Position numbers and translations under genes: made by a program. From Parapristionchus giblindavisi (lineage: Eukaryota > Nematoda > Chromadorea > Rhabditida > Diplogasteridae), in NCBI GenBank assembly GCA_943737045.1, contig CALSFV010000334.1, positions 186,001 through 250,000 on the forward strand: a DNA stretch of 64,000 nt. The letters are read 5' to 3'. Shown piece after piece: positions 1 through 15,083 of the stretch; position 1 is the stretch's first letter, and each line of letters begins with the position of its first letter. A model generated the notes under the pieces. The model did not search any database and was not told the DNA's origin. It was given only the letters and a program-made list of their open reading frames with translations.

Positions 1-3171
<3,171 letters not shown>

Positions 3172-3921
3172 GCCTGAGCTGAGATTACGGTACTTTTTAC
3201 AATAAATCGATAATCAACGAACACAGAAGATATCTCAAACGGCCAGAAACCGCGAGTGGACGAAGGAATGAGATAAACGACACTTCAAATCTTTATACGA
3301 TGAATGAAAGGAAAAATCATTCTAGGAATAGCATACAACCAAACCGAGCCCGACTTAAAAGGAGACATACAGATAGTACATTATTATATTATCATATATT
3401 TTTTCGTGATAATCTGCGGAGAAAATGAATCAAGAATGTGTTCTGTGCATTGGAATACGGAGCGAGCAAAAGTGTCGTTTCTGTTTCTCCTTATATAACA
3501 ACCGTGAGTATATCATTCATTATATATCTAGCTATATTATAGTGTTGGCAAATGGGATAGAAGAAGAACAAAAAACAAATACGGTAAGACGATGTAATGG
3601 GCTGGGCAATGATGGGATATATTAATCATACGTTAGAGCCAATAAATATGTGAAATATACATAATTTTGATAATTCTCTTTTAAAATAGACGTGATATAT
3701 ACATAATGTAAATGTCGGGAGTGGACATGGGTGAAAAATCGTGGAGCTATAGCGGCCTACGGTAGTTATTAGTATCGATCAAAACTACCGTAACCTCGAC
3801 ACAATCAAATTATGCATATCGATCGAAATACTGAGGAAGTAAAAGCAGGGAAGTATCGCAGTTGGGGGCACAACGGGGAAACTCACCACGTGGAAAATTA
3901 GTAAAGGGAACGCTTCAAGCC
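3172..3921. other. Intergenic interval between NDUFS1 and ZFPL1
   Basis: Both neighbours are on the minus strand, so this 750-bp stretch holds the end of the ZFPL1 transcript and the promoter of NDUFS1. Small open frames at 3304-3625 have no coding character. A short inverted repeat around CTACGGTAGTT / AACTACCGTA lies near 3759-3793. I see no further gene. Confidence 0.5.
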
Positions 3922-6809
3922 CTAATGGAACGCGCGCGATTCCTCCGCGGCGACGCGGATGTTGGGATTAGACATCGGATCAAAGAGCGGATCGCTAGCA
4001 CCTGCAATTTGGAAAATCAATAAATTGAACAACTAATTCAATATCTTGATATACCATACCCGGTCTCGAGATAATTCGTGAAAGGACCATGAATGACGTG
4101 GCAACTATCAGCAGCAGAAGGAATGCGATAAAGATGAACCGACGGCAGCCTATAATCGCACGATGGTAAGAATCCAAGTCTGAGGCAATGAACATTGGCA
4201 AATCGTTCGCCGATAACGTGATGTCACAAGCGTAGGGCATATTTTTGGTAAATGTATCCGCTTATGACAACGCGCAAAAGGTTTGTCAACGTTCACCGAT
4301 ACATACAGATGAAAATAGACTGTTTAATATAATCGTAGCATTCAGCAAATCGAGAAATGTAAACCATATATAACGTATGCAGTTCGCACAATTATAACAT
4401 TTGCTCAACTTAAAAAATTTACATTTTACATCTATTAATACTATTAATTTAATTCATACCCGAGGGCGGCGTATGTGGCCCGCTAGTGGCGCCATTTCCG
4501 TACTTGGCGCGCCACAGTCCGCGAGCCCACTCCATCGGCGGACGACGCTTGTACTTGTTTGCCTATACGAGGGGATGATCATTAAATTGGGTATGTTACT
4601 CAAAAGTCCAATAGAGAAGCGAGTTGAACAGACAATGCCAGAGATAGGGACAAAACGAAACATGAAATCCACTGGACATGCTCAAATTGTGAAAGATAAT
4701 AATAATAATCGATATTAACCTCCGAATCTGCATCTCTTTCCGTGGAAAGCAGAGGTCGTGTGTCCTCACGATCCTCGTCGTAGCCTTTTTTGCGGACTGA
4801 ATTTTCAAACCGTTATTTGAAGAGAAAGAAACAATTGCGAAATAAACTAATCTAATTAAAGTCCAAAAATTGGAGACAAATTTCAATTTTGTCAAATGGT
4901 TAAGCTCACGGTAAGATGTTGGCTACGAATTATGCATTTTTCGACGCAATTGCTGTATTTCATTATTTTTCTCGCGTCTTTTTATTTACTATCAATAAAT
5001 AATAAGTGATAATAATGTCAATAAGCAATAGATTTGTCAAAAGGGAATAAGTTAAGCAACCAATGCAACAATCAATCAATAACCTCCAAATGTTTCACTC
5101 CTCGATGCGATCGGTCCGACCGAGTAATCGACCGTACCCTCATCCAGGTTGAGTACGGTAGCCGGAGTGCTCGCTCTAAATCAATAACTTCGTGGAAGCG
5201 TTACTGTTTGAACAATGATTTGACACATACATTTTCGGTGCCCTCGCTATTGTTTTTATATAGTGGGTCGATTTTCGAAATATGGTGGGTCAATATAGAA
5301 CATTCGTCATTTTTTGCTTAAAAATCGTCATTTTTAGCATATTTTCGTATCAAGTAGCTGAAAATGAGCCATATATAGTGGGTCAATCCTCGCATTACGA
5401 GGGTATAGCAATGTATGATTTGACACTTATATTATTGAAAACGAAACTCGAAGTGATATTTTAGTGCCGTACTTTGCATATATCTACAAGTAATCAGTAT
5501 AGGTATCCATGAACGTTGGCAAAGCGTTTACCAGAGATCCTCCCCCTACGAGTGTGACGTCAAGTTTGCTGGGAAACAGTTTACCATCGTTCATGGATAC
5601 AATGTCATGTCAGGCGATAGCGAAACGTACCTATAGTTGCCTGCATATGCTTGTTGCTGCACAGTTTGAGGGACTGCAGCAGGGGCAGACACAGTCGGAG
5701 GAGGAGGCGAGGCAATGGGTCGATCGTATTCCGCCTTCAGTTGCATACCCAGTGCTGCTCGAGCCCAGTTCGCCTCGCTCAGAGTCTCACGCAATTTCTC
5801 GATCAACAGGGACGTCTGAATTTAAAAATTAAATTATAGTTAATTAATTATAATTAAAATTTTATTGAGGCACGAACGATGCAAGTACGGTGAATCACAG
5901 CACACAATCAAAGCATAGTTCTTAATAATTCATGGGAAAAATGGAAATTCATGGGAGGATTCTTAGTATTAAAAATAGAATAAACGAAACAATTTGTACC
6001 TGATTAGACTTGGGGAAAACGGCAGTGTTGCATTGTGGGCAACGGTAGCCGGCAGGAGCTGTGTTTGCTGGCAGCTTTCGAGCCCAGTCATCGATGCAAC
6101 CCCAGTGATAGACGTCTAAATGTGCTGACTGTCGATGAAACTTAAGAGCATGTGCCTACAGGGATTGACATATTCGAGACTAATCTTTATTCTCGACTAA
6201 ATATACCGCTCAAATAAAAAGCAAAATCTTATTCGACCGAAAATATACGAGAATTCTAAGAAAAAAACTAGTTTACAGGGATGTTTGGTCATCGTTTAAT
6301 GAGTATAAACCAAGCCATAGCACAATATGAAATTCGAATACGTTCTCACTCACTTCATTAAAATATATAGCAAGACAGTTCGAGTAAACAATGAGACACG
6401 AGAATATATAGAATATGGAGTAGTGGAGACATGCGACAAGCGGAAACTCACGTAGGCACTGCAAACGGACGGTGGGCGCGTCGGTGGCGCTCATCGGGCA
6501 AGAACACAATGAGCAATTCGGGTCGAAATCCGAGTCCGACAGCCATTGCAAGTACGTTTGCACAACGCACTAAACAATAAAATAGATCGTAATTATCGTG
6601 ATTTTGACTTAAAATGAAATATTTTCCGCTAACAATAAGAAAGATTTAGACAAGGACATTAAGATATGAATTGAGCGAAAATAACGATAACGTGGATCAA
6701 AACTAACACTAGCGTGGCTCTCCAACAAGCAATGCTCGCACACGTTCACCCGATGCTCGTAGCAGAACAAACTGGTCATATTCTTCTTCGGACATTTGCA
6801 CAGCCCCAT
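3922..6809 (-). CDS. zfpl1: Zinc finger protein-like 1 (Golgi membrane RING/B-box protein)
   Basis: ZFPL1 is a cis-Golgi integral membrane protein needed for Golgi integrity in animals. Nine exons join in phase to about 320 residues: 6809-6708, 6569-6452, 6115-6000, 5815-5631, 5175-5084, 4796-4720, 4562-4460, 4149-4060 and 4001-3922. The protein begins [20 protein letters not shown], a B-box-like zinc site. A RING-like region follows (DPNCSLCSC ... [12 protein letters not shown] ... [12 protein letters not shown], about residues 48-110). Next come the [20 protein letters not shown] helix, a Pro/Ala-rich linker, the [13 protein letters not shown] segment, one membrane helix ([19 protein letters not shown], about residues 270-288), and a tail ending [15 protein letters not shown]. 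Domain order and length match the C. elegans orthologue (about 310 residues). Intron 4 carries a 98-bp MITE. I see no defects. The nearest neighbour upstream is divergent (7436 plus). Confidence 0.95.
5503..5600. mobile_element. 98-bp MITE in ZFPL1 intron 4
   Basis: The ends are inverted copies, GTATCCATGAACG and CGTTCATGGATAC. The same GGTATCCATGAACGTTG end reappears at 59280 in an intron of the second thrombospondin-like gene, so this is a dispersed family. It lies about 30 bases from the exon 4 splice donor. Confidence 0.75.
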
Positions 6810-7435
6810 TGTCTATAAATATCAGCATTAAAATAGTATTTACAAACAAAATAAACAATAGTTTAAGCGAATTTTGCAAGAGCTAGAACAAAAATCCAAC
6901 TAGAGGTATACTGTAAGTGTGAATGCATTTTACGAACAACGGAAAGTGCCACACAGCCTATCGTGAACTGTCTTTATTTTGCTGTTCTTAAAAAATTTTA
7001 AGCGTAAAATTAAAATTTCTGCTTATATATTAAAAATTGTGCGCTTTTATGTATCAAATAAAATTTATGTTCAATCAACTGACATAAGCCCAAGTAGACT
7101 AACAATAACGAAGAGCGTACTACGAAGCGTCCAAACATCAGTCTAGACTAAATATGATAAAAAGAGTATTTAAAAATATGATTCCTCAATAGCAAATATT
7201 CCTATATTCATCCTATTACGACGAATGGCGGACTCAGGTCCCGAATAGCACAAGACCGAAATCTATGGAAGTTGAAGTATTTTAAGTAGATTTTAAGTTT
7301 CGAAATAGAAGCTATGAATATTCGTAAGGCTCGAAATACAACACTGTTCAAACAATGCTACAGGCGTTTATCACTGATTTATGTTTGCTATTAAACTTCG
7401 TATAAAAGCAAAGATTTTCGTCTTTTCCTACCATA
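6810..7435. promoter_or_regulatory. Divergent intergenic region (ZFPL1 minus / TSP-like gene plus)
   Basis: This interval separates two divergently transcribed genes and should hold both promoters. From about 7170 rightward it matches the inverted copy upstream of the second TSP-like gene (to about 60580), so the proximal promoter was duplicated with the gene. A TATA box (TATAAAA) sits at 7401-7407, about 30 bases before the start codon. No gene is visible in the rest. Confidence 0.55.
7401..7407 (+). promoter_or_regulatory. TATA box of TSP-like gene copy 1
   Basis: TATAAAA lies 29-35 bases upstream of the ATG at 7436. It is conserved in the inverted paralogue (complement at 60354-60360), which implies a very short 5' UTR or trans-splicing close to the ATG. 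Confidence 0.6.
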
Positions 7436-9854
7436 ATGTTGTCGTATACATTTCTTTTTCTATTGCTTTCTTTAGAAGGTTAGCATTATCTCAAAAAACT
7501 AATATAATAACGTTTTTTCTTAGTTCATGGACAATGTCCCATTCCAAGGACTCCTAATCAAGTTCCCTCGATTTTCTCAAATTTCACAAAACTGAATATC
7601 AGAAGTGATATGAAGATGAAATGTCCTAATCGATGGACCTACAGAGTAAGTATAAATATTTCTATTTCCAATTATTTATTACAATTAGCATGAGTGTTTT
7701 TACTAATGTTAGTATATTCTTGTTAGGATATCGGATCTTTAAAATATGCACAGCATTGCTACACTCATACGGCATCATAGACATCATTGATCCAATTAAT
7801 CGCCAGGTCAATCCCGATAACACTGGTGGAATCATAGATCGACAAGACTATTACTGCGATACACAAACCAATAAGTAATCGTTTTCTATTAATACCACTC
7901 TAATCAATAAATTACAGATGGATTGGAGTGATCGATAGATATAGACTAAGAGGAGATGAATTGGTTTGAATAAATTGGTAAATATTCATTCTAAATTAAT
8001 CTTTTTAGATTGCGTGTGTCGACGCCACGGGAGTAGATTTTTATGGTGAGTATGTATTTATCTCTTTAGAAAAATTTTTTTTTGCTGCTTCGGATGTCCT
8101 TTTTTCTTGATTGATTTTCTTTTGAATTGAGCTTGTTCAATCGACATGACGGACAACTACGGAAAGACTTCGGTATTCTTTCTCGTAAACGATGTTTATA
8201 CTTGTGGATCGGGATATTCAACGTCGGCGAAATCTGCTGGAGCCGAGTATTCAGGTATTCATTATGGAGTATCCACATTGTCTAATCGGCCAATAGGACG
8301 AATATCGCAAAAAAAAGTGAACATAAAGAAATCATCAGTTTTACCACACCCATTATATCCAGGAGAATTCATCTCTTGCGTTGACTCACAAAAATGGAAA
8401 ATTGGTTGGAACATCATTGATGCTAGGCCTACAGTTACTTGCAAAGGTAAACCAACACTCTGCTTTTGCTGATATTTAGCATGATGAACACCAAGCCAAA
8501 AGAAGAGAAAGAGACTTTTTGAGGAGAAAATTTATTCCACTGGCAATGCTAATTTAAACATTTGGAAACTTCAAAAGAAGGAAAAACTGTTTGGTCCTTT
8601 ACTAATGTGGTGCTCATTGTCAGAAGTCACTAAAAAGGAAAAAAAAGGCGAAAAAGTGTGTATGTAATACGAGAAGCATTTTCTCTTCATTTTCATTTCT
8701 TGTCGTGTATTTGAACAGAGTATTACGGTCTTCAGAGATTACAACAACACAAAAGACAACTACAACTACAACTACAACAACCGAGGTTATCTAATCTCTT
8801 GGGACGACTTGCTTCATAAGCTAAATAATATTAAATCTCATTCATTTCCCGAGTTATTTTTCAATTATTTTTTCTTATATAAATCCGCTCTTTAAAGGCA
8901 CATCCCGATCCAATTTGAAACTCTCTCGCTCTGGCAACGCTTTCTTTGTCAATAAGGTGCTGCAAGAGCGGAGAATAAAATTAGCTCGGGGTGTGCCTGG
9001 GAACTCTTGGGGAAAATGGCGATTCTCACTCTTATTTTATTGGTGGATACGTTTTGAATCGTATCGAAGATCATTGTTCATTGATAAGTACCTTATCCTA
9101 GCAAGGATCTCCCGCAGGACTTCGTGTGCCTTGAATGACGGGATTATCTATACCTTTGCCATTGCTCAATTGCAGGCTCCAATGAAACCTTGTCCGGGTG
9201 GAGGACTATGGTCAGAGTGGGTGACCATTGGTAATTGTCCCACCCATTGCTACGAGAAAAATGACTGCTATCCTTGCCCGAATAAGTGTCAGGTGTGCGG
9301 GAGCTGCTTCGAATTACCGAGAGTGAGAACATGCCTATCGGAGACGTCTAGTCGATGCACATGCAAGTGAGTTGCCCGAGCATACTCTGGTTTTTTTAAA
9401 ACTTACTTGAAATGCGTCACTCACTGGAATATTACTTTAAATAAACGATAATTCAACGAAAACTTAACTAAATGCATTACATTATACTTTAAGTGGACTT
9501 ACTCTTCACTTGTTGTTTACTTAAAGTAAACTTCAAGTGATAATTACACATTAAGCTTTGAAAATTAGCGTATAAAGCGTATAAAGTATTAAGCGAATTA
9601 GAGTATAAAGCGGGCGCATAACTAATAAAATAAGTAAAAATATAAATTCCATTTGTTTATTTGTTGTTTAGTATTTATTTATTCGTTAATTATTCCTTTT
9701 ATTCTTATATTTGTTGCATTTCAGTGGCGTCGCGAGTGACCGCGGTCCGTGTGGCATCAGTCTCTGTCAATTCCCAGTGAGAACATGTTGTCCGCCATAC
9801 GTCAAGTCACTGAATAACGTTACGAGATCATTCTACTGCGGATTACCGGGATAA
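7436..9854 (+). CDS. Secreted Cys-rich protein with thrombospondin-type-1-like motif, copy 1
   Basis: Eight exons join in perfect phase to a frame of 259 residues: 7436-7478, 7524-7645, 8009-8045, 8132-8254, 8363-8446, 8736-8785, 9176-9366 and 9725-9854. The start MLSYTFLFLLLSLE is a signal-peptide-like hydrophobic segment. A first Cys-containing module includes KCPNRWTYR, CVDATGVDFYACSID and TCGSGYSTSAKSAG. It is followed by a short Thr-rich, probably O-glycosylated linker (EITTTQKTTT). The C-terminal module has CPGGGLWSEWVTIGNCP, the W..W signature of thrombospondin type-1 repeats, then dense cysteines (RTCLSETSSRCTCK) and a tail GPCGISLCQFP...CGLPG. It is presumably extracellular. An extra conserved exon-like block at 7754-7874 breaks the frame if included. 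I do not recognise an exact orthologue. Confidence 0.8.
7754..7874 (+). other. Conserved exon-like block that shifts frame (121 nt)
   Basis: It is flanked by an AG acceptor (GCACAG) and a GT donor (AATAA-GTAATCG) and is open in one frame (GGIIDRQDYYCDTQTNK). Its length is 1 modulo 3, while the neighbouring exons join in phase without it. The inverted paralogue keeps the same block (59889-60012, 124 nt, also 1 modulo 3). It may be an alternative or frame-breaking cassette, or the splice sites may differ from those I assigned. Confidence 0.5.
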
Positions 9855-10393
9855 CGTCAATTCCGAATTCCTATATTTCCCTTTCCTGATTTATTGATTG
9901 ATTGTAAACTGCATATTTAAATAAGAATGTTGAGCAAATGTTCTTGTTCTATGCATACTCAGGGGTGTATGAGAAAAAATATCAAGAACAATTTCCCGAA
10001 GGTTTCTAATTTAATTTTTTCGATAAATTCGAAAAAATCGAGAAAAATAAAAAAAAATAAAGGAAAATGCTTTTTAACGAATTTCTCACTTTTTTACATC
10101 GATGACTACATTTAGCGGCGATAACATAGTCCAAAACAAAACAATAACAGTGAATAAAACACGAAACCGGAATATGCCAGCTATGGAAACACACCAAGGT
10201 GATAAGAAAAAATAGCGTAGTGTTTAGATCAGGCGCTCCGGACTGAGTTGGCCTTGAATTGTCACCGGCCTAGCAGTGATCACCCGCAGGAATTCGTATT
10301 GATCAACGGGTTGTACTTTTTAGCTTCTAATTTCCACTCTTCCTAATCACACCGGCAGAGTGATTTTCCCCTGTAAAAATCAGAACGTGATTT
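9855..10393. other. Intergenic, no gene seen
   Basis: This is AT-rich sequence downstream of the first TSP-like gene. A run of A-rich sequence near 10020-10065 gives short low-complexity open frames only. I see no conserved coding, RNA or repeat signal. Confidence 0.4.
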
Positions 10394-10666
10394 GTGCCCA
10401 CTAGAGACCGCCAAACTGCTATATGCTGTAGTCGAATGAGAAAATGAGAGGAGTGATTTTTTTCGTCTCGAGAGGAGATTGACCGCACCTATGTCATATC
10501 GTGATATGCGAATGGCTTCGAGAGGCGACTATATATGCTTTCCAAGATGAGTTTGGCCAAACTCATCTTGAAAATGGAATTGTCCATGAGAGAGTAAACA
10601 TACTCATTAGATGAATTTTTTTATCAGAAACAATTAAAGCATTAACAATAACAAAATCATAGAAAA

Positions 10667-10713
10667 CAAATGGAAAAGATGATAGGTGTCGTCCTATCAT
10701 CTTTTCCATTTGT
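10667..10713. repeat. Near-perfect hairpin next to the satellite array
   Basis: Arms of about 22 bp (AACAAATGGAAAAGATGATAGG and its complement) surround a loop of about 5 bases. The right arm runs directly into the first unit of the 44-bp array. Confidence 0.8.
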
Positions 10714-11444
10714 TCAAGTCGTCCTCCTCATCGATAAGTCATATCGTTAGTCGTTGTTCAAGTCGTCCTCCTCATCGATAAGTCATATCGTTAGTCGTTG
10801 TTCAAGTCATCCTCCTCATCGATAAGTCATATCGTTAGTCGTTGTTCAAGTCGTCCTCCTCATCGATAAGTCATATCGTTAGTCGTTGTTCAAGTCGTCC
10901 TCCTCATCGATAAGTCATATCGTTAGTCGTTGTTCAAGTCGTCCTCCTCATCGATAAGTCATATCGTTAGTCGTTGTTCAAGTCGTCCTCCTCATCGATA
11001 AGTCATATCGTTAGTCGTTGTTCAAGTCGTCCTCCTCATCGATAAGTCATATCGTTAGTCGTTGTTCAAGTCATCCTCCTCATCGATAAGTCATATCGTT
11101 AGTCGTTGTTCAAGTCGTCCTCCTCATCGATAAGTCATATCGTTAGTCGTTGTTCAAGTCGTCCTCCTCATCGATAAGTCATATCGTTAGTCGTTGTTCA
11201 AGTCGTCCTCCTCATCGATAAGTCATATCGTTAGTCGTTGTTCAAGTCGTCCTCCTCATCGATAAGTCATATCGTTAGTCGTTGTTCAAGTCGTCCTCCT
11301 CATCGATAAGTCATATCGTTAGTCGTTGTTCAAGTCGTCCTCCTCATCGATAAGTCATATCGTTAGTCGTTGTTCAAGTCGTCCTCCTCATCGATAAGTC
11401 ATATCGTTAGTCGTTGTTCAAGTCGTCCTCCTCATCGATAAGTC
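10712..11444. repeat. 44-bp tandem array, about 16.7 copies
   Basis: Units of exactly 44 bases containing CTCCTCATCGATAAGTC repeat head-to-tail. They are almost identical; two units share the same G-to-A change (AAGTCATCC for AAGTCGTCC), suggesting recent expansion and unit homogenisation. There are no variable spacers. The array is wholly inside the hAT-like element. Confidence 0.95.
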
Positions 11445-12751
11445 TGAAAGATTTACTACAGAAAACTAATTTTATAAACTATTCTCACTTTAAGTAGTTG
11501 CCATGTAAAAGTATCATTTTCGATAACTTTGAACCTGATAGAAAAAAAATCCACTAACGTTCGCTATCGACAGACGATGGCTGAACTGTGAGATATTTCA
11601 TAGCAATTGTGTAAAGAAGAGGGGTACTGGGCTCCTTTCCATTCCAATACTCAAATGCATTTAAAGCTCTATGCTTTTTACAGTCAATTCTGTTGTACTC
11701 CATCTCTATCTGTAATCAACGAATACTATTCCCATCAACACCAAATTGTTCTAGATTCTAGATTCTAGGTTCTAGATTAGATTAGATAGATTCTTCTAGA
11801 GTGCGGTATTCACGAATTTGAGGTCCTGTATGCCTGAATATGTCATCTTTGTAATGTATACAATAGCTAAGCTCCACTGACCGTCCTTCAAATTCAAAAA
11901 AAAAAACTCTTCAAAACCAAGTGAATTTCATTTTTTTTTCTATCAATTCCATGAAGCTGTTACTTTTATTTGGCACTCTGTAGATTCGCGGATAACAAAA
12001 GACAGCGAAAAAAAAGATGCAAAAACGAAAAGAAATATAAATATTGGAGTCAATATCTTTTGAAACATAAATGATTATTATTGAAATACTGCTCTAGCAA
12101 AAATGTTCTCTTGGGAGAGATGAGAATGAGAGAGCAGCCGATTGAACTTATGTCAAGAAATGAAAATGGAAAGCATAACAAAGGAGAGGAGTTTGGCCAA
12201 TCTCCTCCCTCATTTAAATATGACTTTCAATATGAGTTTGGCGGTCTCTAGTGCCCACTGGCATATCAGGCATCTTTCCTAAGAATTGACCGATTCTACT
12301 ACACACTTTTGAGTTGACCCCCTCTTTTCTCCACAGTTTTCGATGCCCCATGGGTAGGACATCCCAGATCCAGAGTAGTAAGGACGGTAGATCAAACGTC
12401 TCTCCAGGAGCTCACGTCAAAGTTCGTCGTTGAGGGTCCTTGTTTTATTTATATTTTTACAACGTCGGAATATTTTGGAATATTGAGACGCAGAAGTATT
12501 GAGTTTCGACTATTTCTTTCTATTATTCTGGATTCAGTTTCATGACTTCATGAAGAAGTGTAGAGGCTTTGATACTGAAGAACGCGTTCAATAGTTGAAC
12601 AGAAGAAAATAAAACGAAGAATTATCCAAGATAGAAGTTGCATTGTACAGAATAGAGAAAACGTTTTTAAAACGTTAAAACCCTTCGTTTTCTGGCTACA
12701 CGCCCCACATTTATGGAGAGATGTAGACCGTCTTTACAAAAGACCGTCTTT

Positions 12752-13371
12752 AGTAAACTGCAGTAAGTACCGTATACCGACTAAAACCACGATGTGAACA
12801 CCGTGGTTTTAGTCGGTATACGGCAGGGCTGTGCATTTTTCGTTTTTCGATTTTTCGATTTTTCCGATTTTTCGACTTTTTTCAAACAATTTTTTCGACG
12901 AAAAATTTTTCGACTTTTTTCTCGAAAAATCGAAAAAAAAGAGAACAGAAAATAACACTCAAAATTGATTATTTTATCGATTCGATGCTATTTGAAAGTT
13001 CTTTAGTTGTATTCCAGGCAACGTTTTTAATAATTTTATCATTTTCTGACACTGTAATTGTCATATTTTGTCTGGAAAATTCTCTTAGGGATAGGTTGTC
13101 TAACTCAACTACCATAGAGTAATCCAAACTATCTCAAAAGACAGTTTAGATAGTACTCTTTCGCTTGATATAGTAACGGGGATTGGTGTACTCCAACGAA
13201 GTCGCGAGAAATCAAAAGAAAAAGCATTTAGAAATTTTTGTACAACATGTTTCGTTTTTTTCGAAATTTTTCGATTTTTCGACTTTTATTTCCGAAAATT
13301 TCGTTTTTCGAAATTTTTTCGAAATTTTTTTTTCGCACAGCCCTGGTATACGGTACTTACTGCAGTTTACT
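12752..13371. repeat. Foldback hairpin split by a hAT element
   Basis: AGTAAACTGCAGTAAGTACC begins a stem of about 38 bp whose partner strand is found partly at 12800-12823 and partly at 13346-13371. Removing the inserted hAT element (12824-13345) and one 8-bp duplication leaves a near-perfect hairpin of about 90 bp. This gives an order of events: hairpin first, hAT insertion second. Confidence 0.85.
12824..13345. mobile_element. hAT-type MITE, 522 bp, TSD GTATACGG
   Basis: The ends are CAGGGCTGTGC and GCACAGCCCTG, and GTATACGG is duplicated at 12816-12823 and 13346-13353. The interior is AT-rich, with runs of TTTTTCG and CGAAAAA making extended inverted subterminal repeats. It has no coding capacity. 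The CAGGG.TGTGC end is shared with the larger hAT element at 22805-23518. Confidence 0.92.
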
Positions 13372-14191
13372 AACTGAGTTAGAGCACAGTTGTATTTTGT
13401 AAGTCACTGGGTTACTATAGATTACTGATAACCTGATTACTGCACGTTATGAAACTTCTGATCGATATCACTTGGTTCACTTTGGTAATTGTCTAGATGG
13501 AGTGTGATTCGAGGCGTCCTCATATGGGGAACGATGAGAGAGACCCAACACTTATTTCAACACTGCAACGCTCACAGTGATTCTTATGTGTGTTTAAAGC
13601 GTGTTTTAAAGAAGTTCCAAAATGCATCGTTCCTACGTCTGTGTTTCAAAACGGAATATCCAAATTGGGGCAACGAAACGGGTGGTAACTAACGATGATT
13701 TCAGCATAACGCAAGTGAAAATGTACTAAAAATTGTCTACAGTGAACAAGCTGCTGCTGCTGCTAACGCGATGAAGATATATCAGATGATGATTATCGAT
13801 TGAACTATCGATTTTATCCGGATATCGATTTGCCCGACGGTACCGTATACGGCCATTGATCCGTGATGATTATTGATTTTTTTAGAGATTGACGATCGAT
13901 TCTCTGTGATACAACAGCGATTAGATGAAGAGAACGAACAGATAGCGATCGCTCATTTGGTTTGTTTGTTGTATGATGATAAAGACCAAAGATCATCTTC
14001 GATGATCGGTGCCTTTAATGGTCATTTTGGAAAAAAAGCTGCTCATTGACAGTATTTTTTAAAAATACAGTTTTCTTTTCTCGTTATTTCTCAATATCAC
14101 ATACAATTTCATTTATCAGATTCTACTCCCAACATCGTCTTCATCTCCTTCATTCTTTCATACCAATTGCCTAACCCGTCGATCGATAGCA
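13372..14191. other. Gene-poor interval
   Basis: I find no convincing exon, RNA gene or element here. A short ORF at 13489-13692 lacks coding character. CTG-rich sequence (GCTGCTGCTGCTGC) occurs near 13751. The sequence just before 14192 may carry the promoter of the next gene. Confidence 0.35.
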
Positions 14192-15083
14192 ATGTGCGAG
14201 GTGGACACGGTAGCATTGCGCAGAGCAATGGACAATGATTACGGTGGGTGGTTATTGATTTTCAATTATTCCTATTGATCTGAATGCCTTTTAGATGGAT
14301 CAATAAGCTATTTCGATACGGTACTCGGACCGATTCTTCACGAGATGCTGCATGCGTTGATGGTGCCGCACACCACGGTGCGTGGCCACTTTCTGTCTTT
14401 TAACAAATTCCCCTTTAGTGGAAAAAATGCTGAATCTTGCACTTTCTGCATTTTATCAATAACCCTTTCAGAATGGACTTATGGCTGATGGTGTGCTGGA
14501 GATGAGCCGAAATGATGAGGTATTGATTGATTGAAAGGTACATCAATGATTATCGAATGATTGCAGTATCCGTGAGTGCTCAGTGTGCATCTATTGTGGC
14601 GACGTTTCCGATTTGATTTAGGATCACATAAGATGAAGTGATATCGAAACGTGTAGGAGAAGGCATAATCGAATTTAGTGTCGGCGTGGTGTACGCGGTC
14701 GTTGTGAGGAATACGGTAGCTCAATGATCAATAGATTGGGAGGTTTGATCTTTTGACCTTTGATTTATGAGTATCGATTTTTTGTAGAATTCGGAATCGG
14801 CTACAAGGAGGGAGGGTATCATCTTTACGAGAAGGCGACTTGTTGGTGGCATGTACTAGGTAATCAATTTTAAAGGCACATCCCAAGCTAATATTACCCT
14901 CTTTTACTCATCTATAATTTATGTCTTTCAGGAACTCGGTTAGATGTGTTTCTGGTTGGGAGAAATGGACGATTGAAGGATGATATGCGTGATAGTTACC
15001 GCACTTCTCAGGCTCATATCTACAGTATTCTCTTTATCAACCGTACTCAATCAACAAACGAGAGAACCATTGATATTGAGTGA
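14192..15083 (+). CDS. Unrecognised small multi-exon protein
   Basis: Exons that join in phase are 14192-14243 (MCEVDTVALRRAMDNDY), 14295-14377 (GSISYFDTVLGPILHEMLHA), 14472-14519 (NGLMADGVLEMSRNDE), then 14788-14859 (FGIGYKEGGYHLYEKATCWW) and 14932-15083 (TRLDVFLVGRNGRLKDDM ... NERTIDIE, stop). Between 14520 and 14787 at least one exon is unresolved. A candidate frame near 14640-14717 reads VGEGIIEFSVGVVYAVVV but its phase does not fit both sides. All assigned ends are GT/AG. The predicted protein would be about 150-170 residues with no signal peptide. I do not recognise the family. Confidence 0.5.

Larger units (their letters stand above)
10402..12250. mobile_element. hAT-like non-autonomous element with 8-bp target duplication
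   Basis: The 1849-bp element has inverted ends TAGAGACCGCCAAACT (left) and AGTTTGGCGGTCTCTA (right). It is flanked on both sides by the identical 8-mer GTGCCCAC (10394-10401 and 12251-12258). An 8-bp duplication is the hallmark of hAT-superfamily insertion. Subterminal palindromes such as GAGTTTGGCCAAACTC occur near both ends. The interior has no transposase but holds a perfect hairpin and a 44-bp tandem array. Confidence 0.85.

Noticed and set aside
8898..8997. Inverted repeat GGCACATCCCGATC...GCTCGGGGTGTGCC as an intronic MITE
   Set aside because: The paralogous intron retains the left part without the right arm, and similar GGCACATCCC occurs at 14874 in an ordinary intron; boundaries cannot be defined.
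10712..11444. Possible CRISPR array
   Set aside because: The 44-bp units are contiguous with no unique spacers and lie in a eukaryotic transposon; it is a satellite.
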